NCBI RefSeq assembly: GCF_026914185.1
Contig: NC_070564.1
Location: forward strand, 6,820,001-6,884,000
Direction of reading: 5' to 3'
From: Puccinia triticina
Taxonomy: Eukaryota > Basidiomycota > Pucciniomycetes > Pucciniales > Pucciniaceae
Length of the DNA stretch: 64,000 nucleotides
The notes below the pieces were generated by a model that worked only from the letters and a program-made list of their open reading frames with translations, was not told where the DNA came from and searched no databases. The position numbers were made by a program, and so were the translations under genes. Below are positions 42,390-52,172 of the stretch, piece after piece (within the stretch, counting starts at the first letter, position 1; every line of letters begins with the position of its first letter).

Positions 42390-45075
42390 ATGTCTACGGG
42401 TGATTCTGATACCAGTTCAGTATTCTCCGAAGAGTCGGTCCAAGAGGACGATGAAGCAGATCCATGGCCAGTTCCAGCCAAGAAATCACTCACTCTGCCC
42501 AAATCAATAACTAAACTCAAGTCAAAGGAACTGTATTCATTGATCCAAACCCGCGCAAGGGAAAGATACGGCGATGAAGCCAAAGAAATTCAAATACGGG
42601 CCGTAATGGACTTGGTAAAACGAAAGAACTCCTTTGTTCTTGCAGGTACCGGGTTTGGAAAAACACGTATCGCTGAGATGTATTGGGATTTGTTTCCCAA
42701 AGGACAGAATGCAACGGTATTGTGCCTTAACCCATTAGACTCTCTTGGCGATAATCAGGTTAGCACCAAACAAATCAAATCAGATACACCGGAGTCTAAT
42801 TTCTTCACAATTACAAATTAGGTGGCAGAAAAAGCAAATGCAAAAAAGCCAATAACAGCGGTGAATCTGACAAAGATGAATCTTACCCCCGAGATTGCAA
42901 AGAAGATAATCAAAGGCCACTTTGCTTTTGTCTACTTGGTTGGCCTTCCACGAGCTGTTGCGCGCATGGAAGAAGTTTGGCTAATTGTGTTCCCTTTTAC
43001 TGCAACTCTCCGCAACTTCTTCAGAGCCCAGAGGTTTTGTTGAATAGTGAGATTTTCCACGATGTATTTTTCAATGAGAAGTTTCGTAATCGGCTGGTCT
43101 CGACCGTGGTGGACGAGGCGCACATGGTGTACATGTGGGGATTAGTCGCGAGTGGGAAAGCAAAGAAGATCATCTCTCACTTACGACACCAAGACCGGGC
43201 CATCTTTCGACCTTCGTATGGAAAACTCGGCCCAAAATTGGTCTTGACAAATGGGGCTCCAATACTTCTTCTGTCAGCCACATGTAGACCCGTAGCAATG
43301 ACTGGAATACTGAAAAGCCTCAAGCTCACCCGAGAAAACATATTGATCTCAAGAGCAGAGCTCACTCGACCAGAAATTCGTATCATCCGTATTCCAATGC
43401 AGTCGCCATTGAAGTCCTGCAACAATCTTATCCACCTTTACGGTCCTAAAGAGCAGATCCCCAATGAGAAAGTTGTACCTGGATTATTATATTCGACCAC
43501 ACGCGCCTTAACCATGCAAGCCTTGAAAGTAATCAATATCGCACGAGGCACTCCAGGTGGCGAGAATAATCCAAACAGTAGCTTTGCGCGGCGATACCAT
43601 TCATGTACCGGCGATTTGACAAAAGTGGATGTTATAGATGATTTCGCGAGTGACAAAGTTGCTGTTATATCTTGCACAATGGCCCTTGGCCTTGGGCAGA
43701 ATTGGAAACGCGTTCGTATGGTTGCTCATATGGGTCGAGGCGATCCAGCTTCAATATTTCAGATGATCGGACGCTGCGGTCGAGATGGGAAACCTGGTCT
43801 TGCAATCATGTATGTTGAGCCTACTCGGAAGAATGGAAAGAACTCTGTGGAGGATTTTGACAACCAAACCAACCAAACGGAAGACGATAGAATGGACGCA
43901 ATTGCAGTTACCCCTGTCTGCTTGTGAATCGCGTATTCTCTAGACAATATGTAAGCAAGGATTGCCACGTAGCTATTCAAAAATTCAGCAACTAACCTCC
44001 TTGTTTGTACCACAGGCTGGGGTATGTTCCACTTTCAAACAGCGACCCAAATGTCATCCTCGAGAAGGAGAGAGAAAAGACATGTAAATTTATCAAATGT
44101 ACTTGTTCGAACTGTAAACCAGAAGATCTCCCAGTAATAATTCGGAATCTGAAGAATCTTGATATCGAAAACTTTACCAATTTTATGGAATCCCCAGTCG
44201 ACTTATCAATTGAAAATCTAGAGGCATCCACTTTGGTATCCGGAAACACTACAAACAGTATGGATGATGTGATACGCAAAATTCTATGGCCTTCAGCAAC
44301 CAAGGACCCGTTATCAAGCGGATTGGAAGATCTGGCAACCCACCTCATGTACAAATTTGAGGAGTTTTATGAAAAAAAACACGACATGGAATGCTCACGC
44401 CTGACTGCTGCCGATGTGTTCCCAGTAAAAGCGGCTCGTGCCGCAGTGCTAGTTACCGAAAAGGGTGGCTCGAAAAAGGATCTTGCGCGCGTAATTGGAG
44501 GGGAATTGTTCGCCGGACACGTCGATTTTCTCTATGCCTGTATGGATGCTTACCGTGGCACCGAACCGTACAGAGAATACCTTCGGTTGCTTGAAGAATC
44601 TAATCAAAAGAAAAGCGGGGCACAGAAGCGACGACCAGCGCAAGCAAACACAGCCAAAAATGCAAACCAGCAATCGGGCTCATCCTTACCTAGAGACATA
44701 ACGATTGCGAGAAATCTGGCTAATATAGATCCTGCATTACTTCAAATGGAAGAAACAAGTGGAACGGATGGTCTGGGTGCTCCAACCATCGCCGGAAAAG
44801 CACTGACAAAGAAACAGCAAGCTGCTGAAGATAAGAAGAAAAAAACCGCCATTGATCAAGAGAGAAGGAAGAATCAAAAGGCTATTGATGAGGAGAAAAA
44901 GAAACAAGACGCCAAAATCAAACATGAGCAGAACGTCAAAAAGAAGGAGGATGAGAAGAGAGAAAAAGAGGCCAAAGCAGCCAAGAGAAAAGCGGAAAAA
45001 GAGGCCAAAGAAGCAACAAAGGGTAAGAAAAAGAAAACCACCCACTTCTATCAGCTGCCTTCAGTTTTATCTTAG
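42390..45075 (+). pseudogene. RecQ-like SF2 helicase of the transposon, one nonsense codon
   Basis: ATP-dependent DNA helicase presumed to aid transposition. Exons 42390-42758, 42822-42938, 43025-43950, 44016-45075 (823 residues if read through one stop). Motif I is AGTGFGKT (85-92), motif II VVDEAH (DEAH 192-195), motif III LLLSAT (SAT 246-248), motif VI QMIGRCGRDG (408-417), followed by CKFIKCTCSNC, a likely zinc site. The C-terminus is a Lys/Glu-rich coiled coil. Codon 463 is TGA (43925-43927) between TPVCL and IAYSLDN, where Arg is expected: a CGA-to-TGA change. All else is open and introns are intact. The ATG at 42390 is preferred because the longer frame from 42234 runs through a short tandem repeat typical of a 5' UTR. 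Confidence 0.85.
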
Positions 45076-47699
45076 TCATCATTGTTTTCATCTTCTTCGT
45101 TTTCGTCTACAAGTTGATCGTCATAATGTAACGCAAAAGCCGGATTGAAACAATTCCTCTTAATGATGTTGTTGCTCTTGAAGTTTTCCTGCATGAATAT
45201 CACGCCTTTCTTATAGATGTCGGGGATAGCCGGAGGGTTGAAACTGTACACTTTAGTTGATTTTGACAATGGATCGTATTGTTCAGCCATTTGGATGAAA
45301 GATTCAATTGCCTTATCGTTCAAGGTGCATTTATGTGATTGATGTATATAATTATTACCCGAAAGTCCAGCCATGTCACGGACTAGTTCTCGAAGCTAGG
45401 TAACGGTGGGTTTGATTTAGTTGTAAGAAGATGAACAATGATTGCTGTTAATAATTACGAAATGAGGACATTACCATAGAGATATTCAAAGAGTAATCAT
45501 CCATTAGGCGGCGAATGTTGATTCCAATGCCGCATTTGTTGTAGAAATACTTGAGCCAGTAATTTTGGACTTCCAAGAAAAAGTCTTTGCCAACAAAGTG
45601 ATTTGGTCGACCGCTTGGGGTAACTAGCATTGAGTGCTGTAGAACCTTCTGTAATCCTGGCGGAAGTACTTCGGTCAGCAAGACAACCATTCGAGGAAGC
45701 TGGATGGCGTATTTGTTCAGGCCAGTAATTCCTTGAGCCATAACCGACCACATGCGCCAGATGTTCAAAAGCCTTCCAATATCCCCGGCCTTCATTGCCC
45801 GGTCGGCTTCAAGGACGGTTGCAAAGTCGTGCAATCGGAGTAGCAAGTTGTGTCGCTTTGGTTTTGGGCAATCCACATTGGCAGCTTCCTTTCCCGCTTC
45901 TTGGAGAGCCTTGGGCGAAAAAAGTTGATCATAGCATTTATCGATTACCTCTTGAGCTTTTTCGGCTTTCCATGTTGGAAGCTCCGTGCCAGTTTTGGGT
46001 GCATAAGTCTGGCCAATCAGTTTACTACACACAAGAAGTTTGCAACGCGAATTAGCAAATCAAATGTGTATCAATCACAATGAGTATGTGATGCAGTACT
46101 TACAGCAGACAGTATAGAATGGTCACTTCATGCACTCTCTGCATGTTTGAAACCATTAGCGTAAAGTCCTTCTTAGTGTTTGGTCGATCAGAGGGAATTC
46201 CCAACAATTCCATCGTGTGCCAAGCGCCTAAATCTTCAGAGTTAGAACTATTGCCAAAATGCAAGAGAAAAATGGCTTGGGCAACGTTCCAGAGAGTGTG
46301 TGATGCCCCAAGTAGCATGAAATCGTTTGATAAACTCTCCTCTGCGTAGGCTGTTGGTTTTCGTAGGGCTCTCAAGCTTTCCAGATTACAGAAAGTTCCA
46401 AGGTCGCCTTCCATAACTTGAAGTCGCTTGGAGAATTCGATAGCAGACTCGTCTGTTTGGTTGATGATACCTTGAAAAACTTCGCCCATGCCCTCAGCAC
46501 TGTTATCCGATGCAATCATCATCTTCAACATGGTAATATCTGGAATATGCGGCTCGATTGGATCAATGGGTGGTGGAGTTTGTGAGATTGATTTCAGATC
46601 TTCGATCTTTGCAATGTAACCAAAAAGAACAGTTGCAATTTGACTTTTCACTACGTCTCGAAAGTGCCGACTTTGCTCATTTGACGAAACAAAAGTTGAA
46701 GGTGGGACAGCTCGTTCAGCAGAAGCTTTGATTGCTTCTGTGTAGCTCTCCAAAGAAAAATCGGCCGGATCAAATTTCGCCAAGAATTCCGGGCTGATTG
46801 AGTGAAGATACCCCCAAGTACCGTGAAAAGCGCGGCTAGTTTTATCAATTGACTTTGTATGAACTGACTGTTTGAAATCGATGTTGTCAATACAAAGGAG
46901 CGGTCTTAAAGTTATCGCAGACTTAATCTTCTTGAGGATCTTTTTTTTTGAATGTTGCCCAAGTGATTCCAATGCCTTCTGTGCGGTCTTTCTTGAAGAC
47001 AACAAGCCAATCCAATGTAAGTAGTTGTTGACTCGTTCAGAGACTCCACAAGCAACAAGTGTAACCGAGTTCGCCAATTGGAGTGCGTTGTTCCTCCGAT
47101 TAGAACCAAAACCAACCATTGAACAGGCTGCCAAAGCAATCTGTTGGGAATTTGAATTGCAAACAGAAGTGATCAGTCAATCTGATTTTACAAAACACAA
47201 GGGATGAAAATAAGAATGGAATCTGGTTAATCACCGAATGCGCTCTTCTTTCAACACGTGTACCTTTGTGATTGCGCAATTCGTCGTTTTCTTCAAAGTC
47301 TACCAGAGAGTGCACGTCTTTGTCATTGTCATCAAGAGGAGCTGGGTTCTGGTCGGCCGGGGTTTCTTTCACAAGTTTTGATTTAATGAGTTCATACAAG
47401 AAAGGCATTCCTTTCGTCATAAGATGCTCATCCCGCACTTTCCTTGACTCCTGGCTGAAAAAGGAAGGCTCGACACTGCTTGCGGGGAACCAAGTGATAC
47501 CTTCATGCGCATCGTGACGAGTGAGGCCATCAGAAGCAAGAATGAGTTTTGCCTGAAATGGAGAAAGACAGTATTAGGCAACGAGAAACTTTCAAGCGGA
47601 AATGTGTTGATTGAACTACCTCCTCAAGAATGTATTTTTTCCAATTTTCCTTTCCCTCATAACCATTGTCAACCACTTTTTCGCGTATTTTATTCAAAA

Positions 47700-49353
47700 T
47701 GTCAGCTGGCTACTATGGCAGAGCCACCGTGACAAATAAAAATATAAAAAATAATTTTACATATGAAAGAGATATTATTACTCTTACACATGTAAAACTA
47801 CGCAAAAACATTAAATACATATATAATTAATTAATTACTCAGCTTTATGTAATTAATATGTAAAATATTATAGAAGATTCTTATTCTACGGGTAAAATAA
47901 CCTAGGGTACCTCACTTACAAGTACCCTTAATTATTATCCCTTCCTTGTGTAAACTAACTTCAAAGTTTGCGCAAGCGCATCACGCCCCGCGTAGATGCA
48001 CTTGTATGCACATATATACATAAGTACATATATTTACACCCATTTTTAGTGACGTAACTGAGGTGTTGTGTATAGTTTAAAAGATGGCTTTATTTGTTGC
48101 GTGGCGCACCCAAGCCCGCGTGCTCTGTTGCCTAGAGCTCAAGCCCGCGCTCCTAGTGTACATATATGCATAATGCATAAACTAGCCTGAAGCCAAAGCG
48201 CTCAGGTTACCAGTAAGTAAGAATGGGCCAGAATACGCCCCAATAGCAATATTACATGTGTTATATGTCTTGTACACATGTAATTAATCACCAAACAAGA
48301 TGTAATTACCACGTCATCCAATATCAAAACATTCTAGATGGAAAAAGGCTCTTGCAACGTGCACAGGAGACACTAGAAAGCGCCCCAGCTTCTCCCAAGC
48401 CTAACTACATGTAAATTACAACTGTAGTAAATATGTAGAAGGGGTCAAATGAACTGGAGCACTTAATAAGCGCCTCCAGAACATGTATGTAGCACTGCTT
48501 GCACGTGTACAATTGCACAGAAGCCAGTTCTAGTACCTTCTGTGGCACATTTCCACGGAAATGAGCGTCACAGAACCCCCAAACCAGCCCCCATGACGTG
48601 TAAGGCATGTGTAAAAACACGCAGAACCTCTGTAAAAGGCTCTTGGCAACCCTTGTATCCAAGCCCCAAGGTTCCACGACCCACAGCGCCTTCTAGCGCA
48701 ACCAAATTGCCTCAGAATGCGCCCACAAGTGTCCCCATGTCCCCTGGGCGCCCCTGGAGGCCTGCCTAGGCTATATAAAGGGCCCTTTCTCCGCCCAAAA
48801 GGAGATTCCCCAGCTTTACATTACCTATTAGAATTTTTACCCGCCTTCAACAGCCTCATTAGCCTGTGATTTGCCAGGTAAAATACCTACTTTCGTAATT
48901 TTTAGCCCCAATTTCCGCCCTGAAGCTGTCCAGTAACCACCCTGCCCTCAAGATTACCACTTCTGAGCGCCTTCAACTGCCCAACTTCACGCCTGAAGAA
49001 CCTCAAGTGCCCCTAGGGTCTTATACTAGTAAGTTTAAGCCCCTTCTCTTGAGATTCTCCGCTATTTCTTTCTGGGATTTGAAACACCCCTGTTTACAGG
49101 CCCCAGTTCTTCATTCTAGAGGGATTAAACACCCCTGATTTATCAGGCCCCTCTTTAAAATTAATTATATTCATTTTATTACGTCAAATTGGCCCAAATT
49201 GGCCCAAATTGCCTCATTCTTACGCCATAATTCCCAACAATTACGTTGGAATTAACCCTTATAACCTTGCCTTAGAGTTTTATAACTCTAATCTTTTGCT
49301 TTGCACCACGTGTAGCTAGAAGGATAATATCCTTGGCATCACGTAGGCTGACA
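47700..49353. mobile_element. solo LTR, 1654 bp, 5-bp TSD CAAAA
   Basis: Starts TGTCAGC and ends GCTGACA (TG...CA with a 7-bp inverted repeat), flanked by CAAAA at 47695-47699 and 49354-49358. A TATA box, CTATATAAAG, at 48771-48780 with GC-rich DNA before it and pyrimidine-rich DNA after fits a U3/R layout. No PBS, polypurine tract or coding frame lies inside, so this is a solo LTR left by recombination (or a terminal-repeat-only relic). It breaks the first coding exon of the transposase. Confidence 0.82.
48771..48780 (+). promoter_or_regulatory. TATA box of the solo LTR
   Basis: CTATATAAAG in GC-rich context within the LTR, with likely transcription start about 25-30 bp downstream. It indicates that the LTR reads left to right, opposite to the transposase gene. 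Confidence 0.55.
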
Positions 49354-50165
49354 CAAAATCTGCCGGGTAGAGCGCCATCCGTCAGGTGAACCCCATAATG
49401 CCCGGCAGCTCTTCACTTCGGTATAGTTGTTTGTGAGAAACGCCTCGAGGAATTTTTTTGGGTTGAGATTGAGTGAGGTCATGACTGCCCAGATGTGGAG
49501 GATTTTCTGGTGTTCAAGGCGTAGATGGGGAGGAACCTTGGGTTGAGCTGGATTATCATCCATTTGATCGACCAATTGCTGATTGCTGAAGGAGTGCTAT
49601 GATTTGTTACAAGTGATCGGTTGATCGAGTTGACATGTGTATGTATGTGGGGTAATGCTGTCTTGTCAGTAAACTGTAACTGGAAAAAAAAGTATGTATA
49701 TATGTTTGTAAGCTTGGACCTGCTTAGATATTCACGGACCCCCTCTGTAAACAAACTCCAGTGGATTTCAAGGTTGTATTTACTGGGGAAATTCATTTGG
49801 AGTAGAAGGATCATCGTGATAAAGCAAAGCTTTGGCGGAGAGGATGGCAAGAAGCAGGGCTATCACCCAAGCTAATTTATTCCACAAAATGTTACGGAAG
49901 CAAGGAATTATAAAGGTTTGAAAATTCCTGCCACCTAAATTTGAATTCTAGCCCCCGCAAAACTGGTCGATTAGGCGCAAGTCCCTCCTGCCGAGGGCTG
50001 TCGGAGGCTCGCTTCGCGAGACACACGCCCGCAGCAGCGAGGGCCTTGGGTTAAGTTCGGGAAAAACTGGTGCAAAACAGAGCAACCAAACCCTTTCGAA
50101 CCCCAGCCCCGAACTGAACTAGTGAACCCCCGGGAGGTTTTTTTTTGCCATCTTCCCATCGCTGC

Positions 50166-50655
50166 TCAATGACCAGTACAAACTGGTCATCGAGATGACT
50201 GGAGCTTCTCGATGGCGGGTTTGACCAGTCATCGAGAGAACTCAAACCCTCTCAATCGTTGGTCTGCCCGGTCATCAAGAGGGCTCAAGCTGCTCAATGA
50301 CCAGTACAAACTGGTCATCGAGATGACTCAAGCTTCTCGATGACCGGTCTGGACGGTCAGTGGGAGGAATCAAACCCTCTCAATGACCAGTCTGCCCGGT
50401 CATTGAGAGTGCTCAAGCTACTCGATGACCAGTACAAACTGGTCATCAAGATGACTCAACTTCTCAATGACCTGTCTGACCGGTCATTGAGAGAACTCAA
50501 GCTCCTCAATGAGCGGTCTGGATGGTCATTGGGAGGACTCAAACCCTATCAATGACCGGCTTGTACTGGTCATCGAGAGGACTCAAGCTGCTCGATGAAC
50601 AGTGCGAACTGGTCATTGAACCTTCTTGATGGCCAGTTTGTACCAGGTGTGGTAG
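50166..50655. repeat. 43-bp satellite, array 2 (about 11 units)
   Basis: Units of 41-44 bp, GGTCATYGAGAGNACTCAAG then CTNCTCRATGACC plus a GTCTGRCC/GTACAAACT spacer. Same family as 17968-18260, 32 kb away. Every unit has matching half-sites (GGTCAT...ATGACC). Confidence 0.85.
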
Positions 50656-50796
50656 GTGTTGATGAGTTTAGGAGGTACAAACTCATCATCACAATGGCAC
50701 TTCGGGACCCCGGCGCAATGGAATATATTTGGAAAAAACCTCCTCCCTTTCCTGGGAGTGATTTCTGGGTCTGATTTCCTGTACTTGAACATTTGG

Positions 50797-50903
50797 GGGG
50801 ACTCAAACTCCAGGTCCCAGGAGTGTTTTTTTGGCAGGGGATTTTTTTCCTGGAAATGCCGACCTGGACCGAGGTGGTTTGAAACCCCCTATTTTCAATA
50901 CAG
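50797..50903. mobile_element. short TA-type inverted-repeat element
   Basis: Ends GGGGGACTCAAACTCC and GAGGTGGTTTGAAACCCCCTA. The reverse complement matches the sequence from 41748 (TAGGGGGTTTCAAACCACCT, then CAGGTCGG...TTTCCAGGAAAAAAA), so both belong to one family; the AcademH-like element inserted about 115 bp inside the 41748 copy. Confidence 0.55.
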
Positions 50904-51420
50904 ATACTTGATAAACCCACTTTGCTTCTAGCATTCCACAGAAAAAAACATTGAAGGCAAAAAATAAATAAAAATAAAAAAAATGAAATTGTCTTCTCAA
51001 AAGCTCACTCGGCAAAGCATCTTTGCAGGTGGTCACAGGAAAGCAGAACTGAGGTCACCAAAGTGGCTGGTCACACCAGATGGTTCTAGTGACACTCAGA
51101 TTGGGGGACCCGCCCGTCCTGGGAACCTTTTGGTTCCTGCAAACCACATTGGGACGCTTTGCCTGCCTGTCCCAGGGACCCAGGCATCCTATTGACGATT
51201 GGGTCCTCAAGGTGTTGTTTGAATGCTTGGGCAGGCTGTCCTTGCAACCCAAGCACCCTATCAATCTTGCAACTCAAGCGTCCTATCAACCGCATGGCTT
51301 CAGCAAATGACCTACGGACGCCGGTGAAAGTGTCAGGATAACCCAGGTATCCTGAGAACGGCTGGGTTGAGGCCCTCGTCCGCTCAACACCAAGTCTTCC
51401 GTCAAGGGGACTTTGACGTC
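50904..51420. other. intergenic, no gene supported
   Basis: Contains loose repeats of AACCCAAGCACCCTATCAA and GGTCACACCAGATGG types. Frames overlap on both strands without any family motif. Confidence 0.4.
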
Positions 51421-51715
51421 CTAGCAACCCCAGATGCCGCAACCACCGCGGTCAATGAGGACGTCAATGAAAACATCCTGTCTAAAAAGTGTCCTACGGC
51501 CAACAAGACGACTATAATGTTCCATGGCGGTCCCAGCGGTTGCTAGGACGCGTGATTCCTGCGACTGTTTTGGCAACGTCCCGGTTTCTCTGGATTGCTC
51601 CTGTGGTGTATCTCGCTTTGTCGCCTTCATGGACAGGGGGGACTCCCTGGTTCCCTGTTCGCTCCCCTTCAATCTAGTGATCACAGCTGGGGCGCTGGCA
51701 CCAATTTGTAGGACA
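51421..51715 (-). mobile_element. probable LTR-retrotransposon leader and gag start (fragment)
   Basis: On the minus strand a PBS-like TTGGTGCCAGCGCCC (about 51689-51704) follows TGTCCTACA, and an ATG 67 bp on opens a polar gag-like frame (MKATKRDTPQEQSRETGTLP) that ends at 51421. This arrangement looks like the start of an LTR retroelement; the LTR would lie at higher coordinates, but its other end and the downstream pol are absent. Confidence 0.4.
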
Positions 51716-51753
51716 AAGTTGACAAAGTGCAGCCACATGCCCTCCTGTATCAC

Positions 51754-52172
51754 GCCACTGCAGTCACTTTCCCTAACGTGATTCTTTCGAAATCGTTGTT
51801 AAATGAACATACATACTACGTGTCCAGGCCCGTCAAATCCACATGTACACATGTACATATTCTGGTTGATTGTTCCTCATTAATGCTACATCCTGCGTTA
51901 TCTGCGAGCCCAGAAATTCCTCGCAGGGTTTAAGGAAGAGGTTACTAGGTAGGTGGTAGCGGATGTCACATCAAATCAGGGTAGGCCTACGCTATATTGA
52001 CTCGTTCATCACAGCACAAATCAAGCATCAAGTCGTTCTTCTGTCCTTTTTCATATTCAACTGCTTTCAAAACACGAATTCCCATTAACACAGCGCTTTT
52101 CCTGGAGGATTTCTTACCTATCAACATCAGGCTTCATTTCGCTTTTCGACAAAAGATCGCGTTAAGCAAATC
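51754..52172. other. upstream region of the GH28 gene
   Basis: No frame of note. CTATATTGACTC at about 51990 is a possible core promoter, about 180 bp before the start codon, followed by a pyrimidine-rich leader (TTCTTCTGTCCTTTTTC) typical of fungal transcription starts. Confidence 0.35.

Larger units (their letters stand above)
45072..49563 (-). pseudogene. DUF6589-type transposase gene split by a solo LTR
   Basis: Likely transposase. Minus-strand exons: 49563-49354, 47694-47620, 47552-47235, 47140-46104, 46024-45475, 45395-45072. Omitting the LTR and one CAAAA copy joins WRSTRQIL to NKIREK in frame, giving 837 residues with no other stop. The N-terminal part (ILHIWAVMTSLNLNPKKFLE, WGSPDGWRST) and the body (CIDNIDFK at about 284-291, ASHTLWNVAQAIFLLHFG, LGAWHTMELLGI, RLLNIWRMWSVMAQGITGLN) fit the DUF6589 family common in basidiomycetes. 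The Asp of CIDNIDF is a candidate first catalytic acid. All introns are GT-AG and 67-94 bp long. Apart from the LTR the gene looks undamaged. Its stop overlaps the helicase stop (45072-45075). Confidence 0.85.
41872..50059. mobile_element. AcademH-like autonomous DNA transposon, 9-bp TSD
   Basis: Perfect 9-bp direct repeats GGAAAAACT lie at 41863-41871 and 50060-50068. The ends are CGAACTTAAC (41872-41881) and its exact complement (50050-50059). Similarity between the arms extends over about 140 bp: both hold CTCGCGAAGCGAGCCTCC, GGAGGGACTT and GGCTAGAAT, so each arm forms a hairpin. Inside are a RecQ-like SF2 helicase gene (+, 42390-45075) and a DUF6589-type gene (-, 49563-45072), convergent with overlapping stops. 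A solo LTR of 1654 bp sits in the latter; without it the transposon would be about 6.5 kb. A helicase plus a transposase with 9-bp duplications fits the AcademH lineage as I recall it; equating DUF6589 with the Academ transposase is inference. Confidence 0.85.

Noticed and set aside
44737..45045. Hydrophobic reverse frame over the helicase C-terminus
   Set aside because: It is the complement of Lys/Glu-rich coiled-coil codons, giving false Phe/Leu runs.
47120..49330. Reading 47700-49353 as an ordinary long intron of the transposase gene
   Set aside because: The ends are TG...CA with CAAAA repeats on both sides, there is no GT-AG pair at the junction, and the coding frame is exact only after removing one repeat copy.
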